From assembly GCA_016213325.1 (NCBI GenBank), contig JACRAY010000026.1, positions 124,001 to 188,000 on the forward strand: DNA of 64,000 nt, given 5' to 3'. Both the position numbers and the translations under genes were made by a program. Source of the stretch: Burkholderiales bacterium (GTDB lineage: Bacteria; Pseudomonadota; Gammaproteobacteria; Burkholderiales; Burkholderiaceae_C). Below the pieces are notes generated by a model, which was not told the origin of the DNA, did not search any database, and was given only the letters and a program-made list of their open reading frames with translations. Of this stretch, positions 63,028-64,000 are shown one piece after another; position 1 is the first letter of the stretch; each line of letters starts with the position of its first letter.

Positions 63028-64000
63028 TCACCCTTTCAACGTCTGCTCCAGCACATGCAACTGCTGGTTCAGCTCGGTCATCTGCTGCCTTTCGCCGCCG
63101 ATCTTGCGCACCGCATGCAGCACCGTGGTGTGGTCGCGCCCGCCGAACAGCTCGCCGATTTCGGGCAGGCTCTTCTGCGTCAGCTCCTTGGCCAGGTACA
63201 TGGCAATCTGGCGCGGCCGGGCAATGCTGGCCGGGCGCTTCTTGCTGTACATGTCGGCCACCTTGATCTTGTAGTAGTCGGCCACCGTCTTCTGGATGTT
63301 CTCCACGCTGATCTGGCGGTTCTGGATCGACAGCAGGTCGCGCAGCGCCTCGCGCGCCAGCTGGATCGAGATTTCTTTCTGGTTGAAGCGGCTGTAGGCC
63401 AGTATCTTGCGCAGCGCGCCTTCCAGCTCCCGCACGTTGGACCGCACGTTCTTGGCCACGAAAAAGGCCACTTCTTCGGGCATTTCGGCGCTTTCGGCCT
63501 TGGCCTTGTTGATCAGGATGGCCACCCGCATTTCCAGCTCGGGCGGCTCTATGGCCACTGTCAGGCCGGAATCGAAGCGCGAAATCAGCCTTTCGTGGAT
63601 GTCCACCAGCCCCTTGGGGTAGGTGTCCGAAGTCATCACGATGTGGCTCTTCTTGGCCAGCAGGGCTTCGAAGGCGTTGAAGAATTCTTCCTGCGTGCGG
63701 TCCTTGTTGGCAAAGAACTGCACATCGTCGATCAGCAGCAGGTCCAGGCTGTGATATCGGTGCTTGAACTCGTCGAAAGTCTTGCGCTGGTAGGCTTTAA
63801 CCACATCCGACACGAATTGTTCAGCGTGGATGTACAAAACCTTGGCCCCGGGCCGGTCGGCCAGCAGCTTGTTGCCCACCGAATGCACCAGGTGGGTCTT
63901 GCCCAGGCCGACTCCGCCGTAGATGAAAAGCGGGTTGTAAAGCTGCCCCGGCGTGCCCGACACGTGCATGGCCGCGGCGCGCGCCATGCGGTTGGCCGAG
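63028..64000 (-). CDS. dnaA: chromosomal replication initiator DnaA (N-terminus outside window)
   Basis: The frame from 64000 to the stop at 63028 covers AAA+ domain III and DNA-binding domain IV. Visible motifs are Walker [17 protein letters not shown], Walker [11 protein letters not shown] and sensor 1 IVMTSDTYP, plus the domain IV signature [14 protein letters not shown]. The N-terminal domains I and II are beyond the window. It initiates replication at oriC, which probably lies just past the right end. Confidence 0.98.
   Translation of the reverse strand, partial: SANRMARAAAMHVSGTPGQLYNPLFIYGGVGLGKTHLVHSVGNKLLADRPGAKVLYIHAEQFVSDVVKAYQRKTFDEFKHRYHSLDLLLIDDVQFFANKDRTQEEFFNAFEALLAKKSHIVMTSDTYPKGLVDIHERLISRFDSGLTVAIEPPELEMRVAILINKAKAESAEMPEEVAFFVAKNVRSNVRELEGALRKILAYSRFNQKEISIQLAREALRDLLSIQNRQISVENIQKTVADYYKIKVADMYSKKRPASIARPRQIAMYLAKELTQKSLPEIGELFGGRDHTTVLHAVRKIGGERQQMTELNQQLHVLEQTLKG

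Overview
The window is high-GC chromosomal DNA from a betaproteobacterium of the order Burkholderiales, most likely a Comamonadaceae member of the Ramlibacter/Variovorax type. This rests on the cluster mnmG-rsmG-lysE-parA-hydrolase-parB, two perfect parS sites and one variant inside mnmG and rsmG, minCDE, and dnaA-dnaN-gyrB at the right edge. The dnaA gene runs off the right end, so the replication origin probably lies just beyond base 64000. The genus is an inference from gene order and protein style; no 16S rRNA gene is present.

Layout, left half. Bases 1-7003 hold a cut-off acetoacetyl-CoA synthetase, a divergent TetR regulator, an alpha/beta hydrolase, an NCS2 permease, a cobalamin adenosyltransferase, two EF-hand proteins and an FAD-linked dehydrogenase. 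Bases 7007-12650 are the chromosome partitioning and tRNA/rRNA modification cluster. Bases 12997-21178 form a catabolic block: aldehyde dehydrogenase, a complete branched-chain-type ABC importer, an AraC regulator and a class II aldolase-like protein. Bases 21175-24612 carry a transglutaminase, an AsmA-like protein, a GST and a hemerythrin. A copper module follows (copA, copZ, cueR, with two CueR-type operators), then the creBC two-component system.

Middle. A REP element with its RAYT transposase separates creB from a creD remnant. Next to the remnant lies a perfect CreB box. Beyond it is a four-gene run (30709-35347): a VIT/VWA protein with a PEP-CTERM tail, an exosortase with Cys-Arg-His catalytic residues, an EpsI-like partner and a GT51 transglycosylase. 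It looks like a dedicated exosortase system for one substrate and is the best candidate for an unusual system here. After it come envelope genes (Spy-like, PagL, ybhP-clsB-ybhN), a DUF4130-type protein overlapping UdgX, and minCDE.

Right half. Bases 44123-52489 are an accessory region rich in intact and broken toxin-antitoxin genes: MNT with a truncated HEPN, an AAA-DUF4143 ATPase, Fic, an orphan XRE regulator, a clipped nucleotidyltransferase, Phd/VapC, a broken hicA with hicB, and an MbcA-like remnant. At 53234 base composition drops visibly and a two-gene McrBC-like type IV restriction system begins, cutting into the 3' end of a neighbouring gene. A membrane-anchored Mrr-type endonuclease follows, and then the conserved gyrB-dnaN-dnaA block. 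I saw no rRNA, tRNA or CRISPR array, but I could not run a covariance-model search.
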